The notes: generated by a model from the sequence alone, not told the origin. A DNA stretch of 64,000 nucleotides from DASZQY01 sp963843565 (GCA_963843565.1 CAWJKY010000004.1:449942-513941); one strand, 5' to 3'. Positions 9,686-16,683 are shown, counted from the stretch's first letter. Made by a program: numbers and translations.

Positions 9686-10098
9686 TACGAGGTGGTGACC
9701 GACGAGCCGCCGCCGGCGGGCGTGCTGGTGATGGCGACGCGGCGGCCGAGACCGTCATAGGCGAAGCTGGTCGCCTTGCCCGGCTCTCCCGGATAGGCGA
9801 CGCCGACAAGCCGGTTCTCCGCATCCCAGGTGTAGGTGCGTGTGCCGTCCGACGTGAGGTTGCCGTCGGCATCCCAGGTCAGCGTCTGGCCGGAGAGGTC
9901 CGTGAGCTGGTTGAGGGTGTTGTAGCTCGCTGTCTGGCTCAGCGCCCACGGATAGACCGCCGAGGTATCGCTCGCCTCGGTGATGCCGGTGATGAAGTTC
10001 TCCGGCGTCGTTGTGAACGCGTAGGTGGAGTACTGACCTGCCGACAAGCCGACGTTGCTGATCTCCGACAGACGGCGGTCGCCGGAATTGGGCAGGTA
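9686..10098. repeat. 413-bp identical direct repeat, copy in module B
   Basis: By eye, base-for-base identical to 11277-11689 within module C. Similarity continues with scattered changes down to about 9356 (10949 in module C). Module D (12840-13419) is a third, slightly more diverged and shorter copy. Confidence 0.9.
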
Positions 10099-10131
10099 AT
10101 TCTATCCGAAAATCCGCAGCCGAAAAGAATC

Positions 10132-10509
10132 TCAACGACCTTCACTGTTCTCTGCCCGATAGACAGAGATACCGAGAGCAATCGAGTGCTTTGCGAGAAG
10201 ACCGACCAGTCGCTCATTGATATTAACGCTCTTCGAGAGGTCACTTTCATAAATACTCATTGCGATATCCAAAACTAGAGATCCGCGCAGCGCAAGGAAT
10301 GCAATATCTCTTTCATTCTTCTCAAGAAACTCAGCTAGGTTGGCCATAAATTTCCGGGTATTCTCGCTCTCCGCGGCGTCGTAATGAAGGTGGATGGCGC
10401 GCACTGATCGTGCTGACGATTTGTCGGTACGATAGGGCCTAATCGAAGTCTGCTTCAAAATTGAGGATAGAGTTGTTCCTCTTGTCGTCAGCCTGAGAAC
10501 AGCCAGCAT
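10132..10509 (-). CDS. Candidate immunity protein of RHS module C (DUF4279-like)
   Basis: A 125-residue cytoplasmic protein. The second half (SLVLDIAMSIYESDLSKSVN then LLAKHSIALGISVY) resembles the C-terminal half of DUF4279 proteins; this is recognition by eye and could be wrong. It begins 55 bp after the stop of RHS module C, with an AAGGAG element about 14 nt before the ATG, and ends only 33 bp before the module-B core begins. The position after a toxin-like RHS tail suggests it neutralises that tail. Confidence 0.6.
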   Translation of the reverse strand: MLAVLRLTTRGTTLSSILKQTSIRPYRTDKSSARSVRAIHLHYDAAESENTRKFMANLAEFLEKNERDIAFLALRGSLVLDIAMSIYESDLSKSVNINERLVGLLAKHSIALGISVYRAENSEGR

Positions 10510-10564
10510 CTCTACGTTTCTTCTCCTTTTCTCAGTTTCCAGGCAATCTCAATTGTGCATATCA

Positions 10565-12013
10565 CTATTCTGAGCCGGGACTCTCTGGGCCCGGGCTGCC
10601 AAGGCTTTTCCATTCCTCGAAGCACTCTTGGGCTTCCTCAAAGCTCAGATCAGGATCACCCGGTTCTTTCAACTGCCGATGATACCATCGCCAAAATGCG
10701 TCCGGCAAACCGAACCTCTTGTCACCCGGTGCCAGTCCCGATGGATCAACGAGATTGATGGGATTGCTGACGGCGTATAGGTATAGATTGTGATAAAGTG
10801 AGCCCGGAGGCAGTGATCGATCAATTATTCCGGAAAGCCGGCCTGTATCTACTTTAGCGAAGTCCGGCGTCCATTCCGTCTGCGAACCCGAATTCGGCGC
10901 GCCGCCAACGGAAGTTCGCGCCGCGTAGGGGAGAAGTTCTCCGCTCGGGTCCCTTGAGAGCCAACGCCCGGCGACGCGGTCGTAGGCGCGGTAGAGCGTG
11001 AGGTCGAGGCCGCTGTCGGCGTTTTGGAACATCCCCGCATAGGCGAAGTCCGTGGTCGGCGCCGTCACCTGCAGAGGGACGCCATAGGGGTCGTAGCGGA
11101 AGGCCGCGGCGCTGGACGTGCTGGCGAACACCCGGCGCACCGTGCCGATCTGGTCGATGCCGTAGTAGTCCGTCTCGGGCGTGACACCGGGAACGTACTC
11201 GCCCTCGGCGAGGTACTCCCGCGTGGTGGCGTTGCCGGCGTCGCGCGCCTGGCAAAGGACGCTGCCGCACCACAGGTACGAGGTGGTGACCGACGAGCCG
11301 CCGCCGGCGGGCGTGCTGGTGATGGCGACGCGGCGGCCGAGACCGTCATAGGCGAAGCTGGTCGCCTTGCCCGGCTCTCCCGGATAGGCGACGCCGACAA
11401 GCCGGTTCTCCGCATCCCAGGTGTAGGTGCGTGTGCCGTCCGACGTGAGGTTGCCGTCGGCATCCCAGGTCAGCGTCTGGCCGGAGAGGTCCGTGAGCTG
11501 GTTGAGGGTGTTGTAGCTCGCTGTCTGGCTCAGCGCCCACGGATAGACCGCCGAGGTATCGCTCGCCTCGGTGATGCCGGTGATGAAGTTCTCCGGCGTC
11601 GTTGTGAACGCGTAGGTGGAGTACTGACCTGCCGACAAGCCGACGTTGCTGATCTCCGACAGACGGCGGTCGCCGGAATTGGGCAGGTAGCTCCAAGTCG
11701 TGGCGAGCGTGCTGCTCGCGAGAGCGCGCGAGGTGATCTGGTCGGTCTGGCCGAGATAGGCGAGCGCGAACGCGCCGAGGTCGCTGTCGTGGCTGGTCAG
11801 CCTGCCAAGACTGTCGTAGCCGAAGATCTCCGCCCCGGCCCCCTCGACGGTGCGCGAGTTCACCCTGCCGAGTTCGTCGTAGGCGTAGTCAATGGTGCTG
11901 TCGGCGAGCGGCCCGCTTTCACCGGCAACCTGGAGCGCGCCCGGAGAACCGACCGCGCCGATTGCAGTCGTGCCGTCCAAAGCCGAGCATGGAGAAATTA
12001 GGCGCTGCAGCAC
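10565..12013 (-). CDS. RHS module C: truncated RHS-core protein with candidate toxin tail
   Basis: Up to 482 residues from a GTG at 12013, the longest RHS fragment here. Recognisable RHS core begins near residue 17 and includes YAYDELGRV, FGYDSLGRLTSHD and LYRAYDRVAGRWLSRDPSGE. A unique linker of about 50 residues then precedes NLYLYAVSNPINLVDPSGL, the canonical PxxxxDPxGL junction. The tail (from about residue 428, 55 residues) contains FWRWYHRQLKEPGDPDLSFE and is a candidate toxin; the family is not identified. Full RHS proteins usually exceed 1000 residues and carry export domains, all missing, so this is an orphan cassette. Confidence 0.8.
   Translation of the reverse strand: MLQRLISPCSALDGTTAIGAVGSPGALQVAGESGPLADSTIDYAYDELGRVNSRTVEGAGAEIFGYDSLGRLTSHDSDLGAFALAYLGQTDQITSRALASSTLATTWSYLPNSGDRRLSEISNVGLSAGQYSTYAFTTTPENFITGITEASDTSAVYPWALSQTASYNTLNQLTDLSGQTLTWDADGNLTSDGTRTYTWDAENRLVGVAYPGEPGKATSFAYDGLGRRVAITSTPAGGGSSVTTSYLWCGSVLCQARDAGNATTREYLAEGEYVPGVTPETDYYGIDQIGTVRRVFASTSSAAAFRYDPYGVPLQVTAPTTDFAYAGMFQNADSGLDLTLYRAYDRVAGRWLSRDPSGELLPYAARTSVGGAPNSGSQTEWTPDFAKVDTGRLSGIIDRSLPPGSLYHNLYLYAVSNPINLVDPSGLAPGDKRFGLPDAFWRWYHRQLKEPGDPDLSFEEAQECFEEWKSLGSPGPESPGSE
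11277..11689. repeat. 413-bp identical direct repeat, copy in module C
   Basis: Identical by eye to 9686-10098. The identity stops exactly where module B is truncated, as expected if B was copied from, or recombined with, a C-like core. Confidence 0.9.
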
Positions 12014-12159
12014 GGCCCGCGCAGCCTTTCGGCGGGTTGAAGGAACTCGGCAGCCGGCTGGCGCTCGATCCGCCTCGCGAACTGCGGCTACTTCCTAGAG
12101 CGCCTCCGACCAATTGATGAGCTCTCGTGACTCGCGCGTCCCGGCGCCCGCCGACCGTG

Positions 12160-12405
12160 TCACCAACTCTCTACTATGCGGTCGATCACTCGGCGATCTG
12201 CCCGCTTGTCGGGCGCCGCGTGCAAGTCTGCCTGCCTTGCTTCCCGCAATATTTTCACCAACTCATCTTTCGTGCCGCCCTTTGATAGCGCCTCGAATAT
12301 TCTGGTGGCATAGGTATAATATTCATCCATCGGAGCCTCACCGCGGACACCTAGCGGATCCCAGTGATGGTAAAGTATATCTGATATTTTTTCAATCGAT
12401 TTCAC
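12160..12405 (-). CDS. Candidate immunity protein of RHS module D (DUF1871-like)
   Basis: An 81-residue acidic/helical protein with the motif ILYHHWDPLGVRGEAPMDEYY, which resembles the WDPIG...APxDEY signature of DUF1871-type proteins. The start is a GTG at 12405 with GGAGG six bases upstream, and it follows the module-D RHS stop (12421) by 15 bp, so translation is probably coupled. The partner tail is a DUF4258-like domain, which makes this a plausible antidote. The family name is from memory of the motif, not from a search. Confidence 0.7.
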   Translation of the reverse strand: MKSIEKISDILYHHWDPLGVRGEAPMDEYYTYATRIFEALSKGGTKDELVKILREARQADLHAAPDKRADRRVIDRIVESW

Positions 12406-12420
12406 GTAGGTCCTCCAATG

Positions 12421-13485
12421 TTACCAAACAGTGACGGCCTCGCCAGTGGGACTCAATACGACCGTCGCGCCCGAACCTATATACTTGATGTTGCCATTGG
12501 GTTGAGAGATGACGCGGAGGGGGTTAGTGCAGGCATCTATGAGTGCTTGGGGAGTGATAAGCCTTTCCTGCATTCGACGGAGGGCGTGGGGGGAGATGGA
12601 AGTTATATCGGCGAGGCCAATCGTGTCAGTGCGATCGATCGGGTTTCCCGACACATACTTGTAGAGATTATATGAAGCGTCGTGGTTGTCATAGTATAGC
12701 GATCGCAAGAGGTCAGTGTCTCGGCGCCCGGACGATTCGCCCTGGGATGCTGTGGAGCTAGGCCAAGTCTGGGTCACGATGTTTGCCAATAGGGTGTTTT
12801 GCCGATCCGTAACTGCGCGAATCGTCGGGCCCTCCCCCAACGGGTCTCTTGAGAGCCAGCGCCCGGCGACAGGATCGTAGGCGCGGTAGAGGGTGAGGTC
12901 GAGGCCGCTGTCGGCGTTGTGGAACATCCCCGCATAGGTGAAGTCGGTGGTCGGCGCCGTCACCTGCAGAGGGACGCCATAGGGGTCGTAGCGGAAGGCC
13001 GCGGCGCTGGACGTGCTGGCGAACACCCGGCGCACCGTGCCGATCTGGTCGATGCCGTAGTAGTCCGTCTCGGGCGTGACACCGGGAACGTACTCGCCCT
13101 CGGCGAGGTACTCCCGCGTGGTGGCGTTGCTGGCGTCGAGCGCCTGGCAGAGGACGCTGCCGCACCACAGGTACGAGGTGGTGACCGACGAGCCGCCGCC
13201 CGCCGGTATGCTGGTGATGGCGACGCGGCGGCCGAGACCGTCATAGGCGAAGCTGGTCGCCTTGCCCGGCTCTCCCGGATAGGCGATGCCGACAAGCCGG
13301 TTCTCCGCATCCCAGGTGTAGGTGCGTGGGCCGTCCGACGTGAGGTTGCCGTCGGCATCCCAGGTCAGCGTCTGGCCGGAGAGGTCCGTGAGCTGGTTAA
13401 GGGCGTTATAGCTTGCTGTTGAATACGGCCGCAGCGCCTTTCGCGAGGCGGCGACAAGATCGACAGCGACGCCGGCATCCGCCAA
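12421..13485 (-). CDS. RHS module D: truncated RHS core with DUF4258-like toxin tail
   Basis: The frame is open from 13485, but RHS homology begins at 13419; the upstream part is unrelated and no real start is evident. It encodes the core (NALNQLTDLSGQTLTWDADG through LYRAYDPVAGRWLSRDPLGE), a unique 50-residue linker, NLYKYVSGNPIDRTDTIGL (degenerate junction) and a 63-residue tail SPHALRRMQERLITPQALID...IKYIGSGATVVLSPTGEAVTVW. That tail has the layout of DUF4258-like domains of the RelE/colicin-E5/barnase class: an HAxxRMxER helix, then strands ending in a V-T-x-W motif, suggesting an RNase toxin. A DUF1871-like gene follows. Confidence 0.8.
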   Translation of the reverse strand: MADAGVAVDLVAASRKALRPYSTASYNALNQLTDLSGQTLTWDADGNLTSDGPRTYTWDAENRLVGIAYPGEPGKATSFAYDGLGRRVAITSIPAGGGSSVTTSYLWCGSVLCQALDASNATTREYLAEGEYVPGVTPETDYYGIDQIGTVRRVFASTSSAAAFRYDPYGVPLQVTAPTTDFTYAGMFHNADSGLDLTLYRAYDPVAGRWLSRDPLGEGPTIRAVTDRQNTLLANIVTQTWPSSTASQGESSGRRDTDLLRSLYYDNHDASYNLYKYVSGNPIDRTDTIGLADITSISPHALRRMQERLITPQALIDACTNPLRVISQPNGNIKYIGSGATVVLSPTGEAVTVW

Positions 13486-13553
13486 CGGCCTAAGACACCT
13501 GCCACTACACGCGGGCGCGACCCCCTTCGCCTACGACTGGCTCAGCATCGCGA

Positions 13554-14024
13554 CTACTGCTGAAGAAATATCGGAGTGACCGTACCCAGCTCAGGGATGC
13601 CAATAGAAATATCTACTTCGTGAGCTAACTCTTTGTTCTTCTCGCTGACAATATCGTCTAGTTCCGTCCGATCATCGTCGAAATAGCACCAAATGTGCCA
13701 CCGAAGCCCGCGAGCTGCCATGGCCGATTTAATGTCGCCGAGATGCGGCCGGACTAACGTCAACAGGTATGCGATATGGACATTAATGTCACCGCTAGCA
13801 ATCAAGCCTCCAGATGAGAAGTCAAGAATGCCAGTACGTGCGACCGGAGCCGGATATCCCGCCTTGGCTGGCCCCGTTTGCTCCCCCTGAGCGACCGCTC
13901 TACGGGGAGAGACTGCGAAGAACTTCGAGAACTCGAGGGGAACCAATTGCTCTCCGGATATTCGCAATGTTGCCGAACAACGGCCGCTCGCTCCGGCAAG
14001 GTCACTCGTCGTTGAGGTTCCCAA
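13554..14024 (-). CDS. Candidate immunity protein of RHS module E (DUF4279-like)
   Basis: About 156 residues from a TTG at 14024, which has GGAGG eight bases upstream; upstream in-frame GTG/ATG codons at 14051/14048 are alternatives. The pattern CSATLRISGEQLVPLEFSKF, TGILDFSSGGLIASGDINVH, then IWCYFDDD fits the DUF4279 family (beta strand, RxxG loop, HIxxLL helix). It is complete, while the toxin before it is reduced to a stub, so this would be an orphan antidote. The overlap with the stub's stop codon indicates former translational coupling. Confidence 0.65.
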   Translation of the reverse strand: MGTSTTSDLAGASGRCSATLRISGEQLVPLEFSKFFAVSPRRAVAQGEQTGPAKAGYPAPVARTGILDFSSGGLIASGDINVHIAYLLTLVRPHLGDIKSAMAARGLRWHIWCYFDDDRTELDDIVSEKNKELAHEVDISIGIPELGTVTPIFLQQ

Positions 14025-14184
14025 GGTATCGTCCTCCAAAGAACACATCACCAGATGGCACGTGTATTCTTATGCCGTCGGCACCGCCAGTGATGGCGAC
14101 GCGGCGGCCGAGACCGTCATAGGCGAAGCTGGTCGCCTTGCCCGGCTCTCCCGGATAGGCGATGCCGACAAGCCGGTTCTCCGC
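14002..14184 (-). pseudogene. RHS module E remnant: 95 bp of core joined to a short tail
   Basis: The first 95 bp (14090-14184) match the RHS core (ENRLVGIAYPGEPGKATSFA through GRRVAIT). The frame then continues for 28 unique codons (GGADGIRIHVPSGDVFFGG, then RYLGNLNDE) to a TGA at 14002. The jump from mid-core straight to this tail means the end of the core, the junction motif and most of a toxin are deleted. The remaining tail may be the last residues of the original toxin. Confidence 0.75.
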
Positions 14185-14270
14185 GCGTCAATCACGGTGA
14201 CCGCTACGTGTAGGCGCGCCTAATGCGCAGGCTTTGCCAACATACCGACACTGCATCGGCACCTGTTTGG

Positions 14271-14918
14271 CTACTCGGTCCAGGCTCCATCGCGTCTTAA
14301 TCTCTGGCTACGCGGATCTCGCTGGGCCTCGCGAAAAAAGCAGTAAGCTCCTGAGAGAAAGGATCGTGCGCCTCGGAGAGGCCGAAAACCAAACGTGCCG
14401 GCCATATAGCCTTTACCAAGGTCTCTTTTAGCCCAGATATGGCCCAGCCCGGCCGCTTGTTCGAGCAGTTGCCGCGCTTCAGGCAAGCGCCTCCATTCTT
14501 TTGGGCCTCGCCAATAGAGTCTTGCAAGCCAGTAGATCGCGGGCGAGTAGTTTCGCTTCGCGGCCGACTTCAAGGTACTTTCGCCTTCGGCATACCTACC
14601 TTGGTTCAGATCGATGGCTGCCAGATGAAACAGCGCCACAAGAGAGCCGCCCTCAGCGGCTCGCCTGAACCACAATTCAGACTCTTCCAGGTTAGCCGAA
14701 ACCCCTCCTTCGCCGCGCCTATAGATATTCCCAAGATACACCTGACTCATCGTAGAACCTCGTGCTGCCAAGGCACGCAAGTCCTTGATGGCCGTTGCAG
14801 CATCCACCTCGACCAATCGGTATGCTCGATCAAGCGCAGCCAGGTCCGGTTCAAGCTGCCAAGGGGTCGGCCCCGCATCGGGCCGCGTGCCCATACCTTG
14901 CACCGGGTCACTGGTCAA
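14271..14918 (-). CDS. Sel1-repeat protein, candidate immunity protein of RHS module F
   Basis: A 215-residue protein with two to three Sel1-type helical repeats: SQVYLGNIYRRGEGGVSANL, ESELWFRRAAEGGSLVALFH, and PAIYWLARLYWRGPKEWRRL. The final segment GTFGFRPLRGARSFLSGAYC is outside the repeats. A TTG start at 14918 has AGAGGGA eight bases before it; ATG 14894 is the alternative. It follows the stop of RHS fragment F by 82 bp on the same strand. Sel1 proteins serve many adaptor roles; the immunity role rests on position only. Confidence 0.6.
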   Translation of the reverse strand: MTSDPVQGMGTRPDAGPTPWQLEPDLAALDRAYRLVEVDAATAIKDLRALAARGSTMSQVYLGNIYRRGEGGVSANLEESELWFRRAAEGGSLVALFHLAAIDLNQGRYAEGESTLKSAAKRNYSPAIYWLARLYWRGPKEWRRLPEARQLLEQAAGLGHIWAKRDLGKGYMAGTFGFRPLRGARSFLSGAYCFFREAQRDPRSQRLRRDGAWTE

Positions 14919-15000
14919 AGACTATTCCCTCTTCTTCTCCGGTGGTGTCAGTCCTAGCGTCAGCAGTATGATTTCAATTGGAGGAGGTTCCACCATCGGG

Positions 15001-15398
15001 TCAGGGAGTCACTCCCCCTGGATCGCCGCCAAAGTACGAACAATCGAGCATAAATAGACTCGCACGCGCGCTGACTATTCTATTACCGCAACTTCGCGCA
15101 AGACCTAATGGATCACTCCAGCTCATGGGATTGTCGGCAACGTAAGCATACGACTCGGGCGTGACGCCGGGCACGTACTCGCCCTCGGCCAGATATTCGC
15201 GGGTCGTCGCATTGCCCGCGTCGCGCGCCTGGCAGAGGACGCTGTCGCACCAGAGATACGAGGTCGTGACCGAGGAGCCGCCACCGGCCGGCGTGCTGGT
15301 GATGGCGATCCGGCGGCCGAGCCCGTCATAGGCGAAGCTCGTCGCCTTGCCGCTGACGCCCGGATAGCCGATGCCGACCAGCCGGTTCTCGGAATCCC
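15001..15398 (-). pseudogene. RHS module F: internally deleted RHS core with short tail, fused to a priA fragment
   Basis: Encodes SENRLVGIGYPGVSGKATSF through EYLAEGEYVPGVTPE, then jumps to SYAYVADNPMSWSDPLGL, so about 80 residues of core present in modules B-D are missing. The junction motif is canonical (PxxxxDPLGL). The tail is only 32 residues, ending GGDPGGVTP at a TGA (15001). Its core sequence is more diverged from B, C and D than they are from each other. The 5' end is joined, out of frame, to the duplicated priA segment at 15399. Confidence 0.8.
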
Positions 15399-15547
15399 GG
15401 ATCGTCCCACACGACTCCGACCGCATCGCGGGTGCCGAGCGGCACCTCGACGATGTCGCCGACCGATATGCCCGGCGGCGCCCGGTAGGTGTAGGGCGCG
15501 GCGACCGCCACCGGCCCCAGAACTGAGACGATCGTATCGGCCGCCAC
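15399..15547 (-). pseudogene. priA' : duplicated first 50 codons of priA
   Basis: From a GTG at 15547 the translation is almost the same as PriA residues 1-50 (VAADTIVSVLGPVAVAAPYT...GTRDAVGVVWDDP), with Val to Gly and Ala to Ser changes, and then it breaks into RHS fragment F. It cannot make a helicase. It lies 100 bp upstream of fsa and divergent to it, where an intact priA would be expected in related genomes. Confidence 0.92.
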
Positions 15548-15565
15548 TTGTTCCCGAATCTCCCC
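15399..15565. repeat. Direct repeat, copy 2: priA 5' end
   Basis: Same orientation and nearly the same sequence as 5704-5870. Spacing between copies is 9.7 kb, and everything between them is the RHS array and the IS. Confidence 0.9.
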
Positions 15566-15646
15566 AAATTTGGGTGTAAAGATGAGGCCGACGATGGCCT
15601 CTGGCCGGCCCAAAGGAAAGCCCGCCCGAAAGGAGACAGTGCCCCC

Positions 15647-16303
15647 ATGCAATTCTTCGTCGACAGCGCCGACATCAATGAGATTCGCGACCTCGCCACG
15701 ACCGGTCTGGTCGACGGCGTCACCACCAACCCCACGCTGATCGCCAAGGTCGGGCGGCCGATCAAGGAGGTCATCGCCGACATTTGCGCCGCGATCGAGG
15801 GGCCGGTTTCCGCCGAGGTCACCGCCACCGACTTCGACGGCATGATGCGCGAGGGCGAGAAGCTCGCCGCCATCGCGCCGAATGTCGCGATCAAGGTGCC
15901 GCTCACCTGGGACGGCATCAGGGCGTGCCGGGCGCTGACCGACCGCGGCCACATGGTCAACGTGACGCTGTGCTTCTCGGCCAACCAGGCGATGCTGGCG
16001 GCCAAGGCGGGCGCGCACTTCATCTCGCCGTTTCTCGGCCGCCTCGACGACGCCGGCCAGGACGGCATCGAGCTGGTTCAGGAAATCCGCACGATCTACG
16101 ACAACTTCCCCAAACTGAAGACCATGATCCTGGCGGCCTCCATGCGCACGCCCGCCCGCGTCAAGCGGGCCGCGATCGCCGGCTCCGACATCGCGACCCT
16201 GCCGCCCGAACTGCTGCGCGCGCTGTTCAAGCACCCGCTCACCGATTCCGGTCTGGCGGCTTTCCTCGCCGACTGGAAGAAGACCGGGATGAGCATCGAC
16301 TGA
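15647..16303 (+). CDS. fsa: Transaldolase / fructose-6-phosphate aldolase
   Basis: A 218-residue enzyme of the small transaldolase family (TalC/FSA), a Schiff-base aldolase acting on sugar phosphates in the non-oxidative pentose phosphate pathway. Visible: FFVDSADINEI at the start, GVTTNPTLI, the lysine-bearing strand IAPNVAIKVPLTWDG with the Schiff-base Lys in AIKVP, NVTLCFSANQAMLAAKAGA, FISPFLGRLDD and ASMRTP. ATG 15647 is chosen because AGGAG precedes it by about 12 bases; upstream codons are antisense to priA'. Family members in Hyphomicrobiales are often annotated as probable transaldolase. Confidence 0.93.
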   Translation: MQFFVDSADINEIRDLATTGLVDGVTTNPTLIAKVGRPIKEVIADICAAIEGPVSAEVTATDFDGMMREGEKLAAIAPNVAIKVPLTWDGIRACRALTDRGHMVNVTLCFSANQAMLAAKAGAHFISPFLGRLDDAGQDGIELVQEIRTIYDNFPKLKTMILAASMRTPARVKRAAIAGSDIATLPPELLRALFKHPLTDSGLAAFLADWKKTGMSID

Positions 16304-16334
16304 GGGGGGGAGCACCCTCTCCCTCAACCTCCCC

Positions 16335-16505
16335 GTCATGGCCGGGCTTGACCCGGCCATCCATGCCATGACGGCGCCAACGCACCGCCCGCGGACTCGT
16401 CCCGCCTAGCGGGCCGTTCTTCTGGCTGGCGAGGATGTACACATAGAACCGGCGCATCTGCTGAATCCAAATGGCATGGATGGCCGGGTCAAGCCCGGCC
16501 ATGAC
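16335..16505. repeat. REP-like inverted repeat pair (34 bp arms)
   Basis: Arm 1 is 16335-16368 and arm 2 is 16472-16505; they are perfect reverse complements. Each arm is itself a palindrome around ggccgggcttgacccggcc. Sequences of this type are widespread extragenic repeats in Hyphomicrobiales. Confidence 0.9.
16377..16457 (-). pseudogene. GIY-YIG nuclease remnant (first ~25 codons)
   Basis: From ATG 16457 the minus strand reads MRRFYVYILASQKNGPLGG, very like the start of small GIY-YIG proteins (YVYILASxxNGTLYIGVTS) but with the GIY-YIG tyrosine/isoleucine region partly deleted. The frame then runs into the left repeat arm. Such genes often lie next to these repeats. No function left. Confidence 0.65.
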
Positions 16506-16683
16506 GGAAAGGGTCGTGGTCCCGGCCAGGCCTGGCCGCGACGGAAACGGTGGCGCCGGGCGCCAGCCCGGCCACAACGAAGGTGGTGCGGGGTTCGCGG
16601 CGACGGCAAAGGAGGTGGTGCCGAATCAAGCCCAGGGCCCCCCGGTAACGCCTTCGATACCGGCCGGGCATAGACTCAACGCC

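Larger units (their letters stand above)
8941..10098 (-). pseudogene. RHS module B: truncated RHS core with candidate toxin tail, interrupted by the IS
   Basis: The open frame begins at 10098 directly after an in-frame stop, with no convincing start codon. It encodes the last part of an RHS/YD-repeat core (TLTWDADGNLTSDGTRTYTW, RYDPYG-type repeats, LYRAYDPIAGRWLSRDPLGE), the motif GNPLSWRDALGL (a variant of the PxxxxDPxGL junction, Pro changed to Ala) and a unique tail of about 97 residues ending WHNPHWDYN at 8980. From 8979 on, the frame reads into the IS until 8941. The native end of the tail is at 6822-6899. Tryptophan/histidine-rich ends of this kind occur in polymorphic toxin C-termini; the exact family is not certain. 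Untranslated or recombination-dependent as it stands. Confidence 0.85.
16304..16683. other. Intergenic region with REP-like inverted pair and a GIY-YIG remnant
   Basis: This 380-bp gap holds two inverted 34-bp repeats and, between them, a decayed start of a GIY-YIG gene (see separate entries). The rest, 16506-16683, shows no gene; xerC transcription probably starts in it. Confidence 0.7.

Noticed and set aside
12418..12675. Plus-strand frame of 85 codons over the module D tail
   Set aside because: Antisense to a tail with clear domain features and a coupled downstream gene; no ribosome site.
9356..13419. Regularly spaced direct repeats, considered as CRISPR or tandem repeat array
   Set aside because: The repeats are 0.4-0.7 kb coding copies of an RHS core, far longer than CRISPR repeats and without spacers or cas genes.
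15566..16303. Minus-strand frame joining RHS fragment F through priA' and across fsa
   Set aside because: It is antisense to fsa and changes identity at each junction; not one gene.
16304..16683. Possible attachment site beside the tyrosine recombinase gene
   Set aside because: The recombinase is housekeeping XerC by sequence and context; no tRNA, island boundary or direct repeats occur there.
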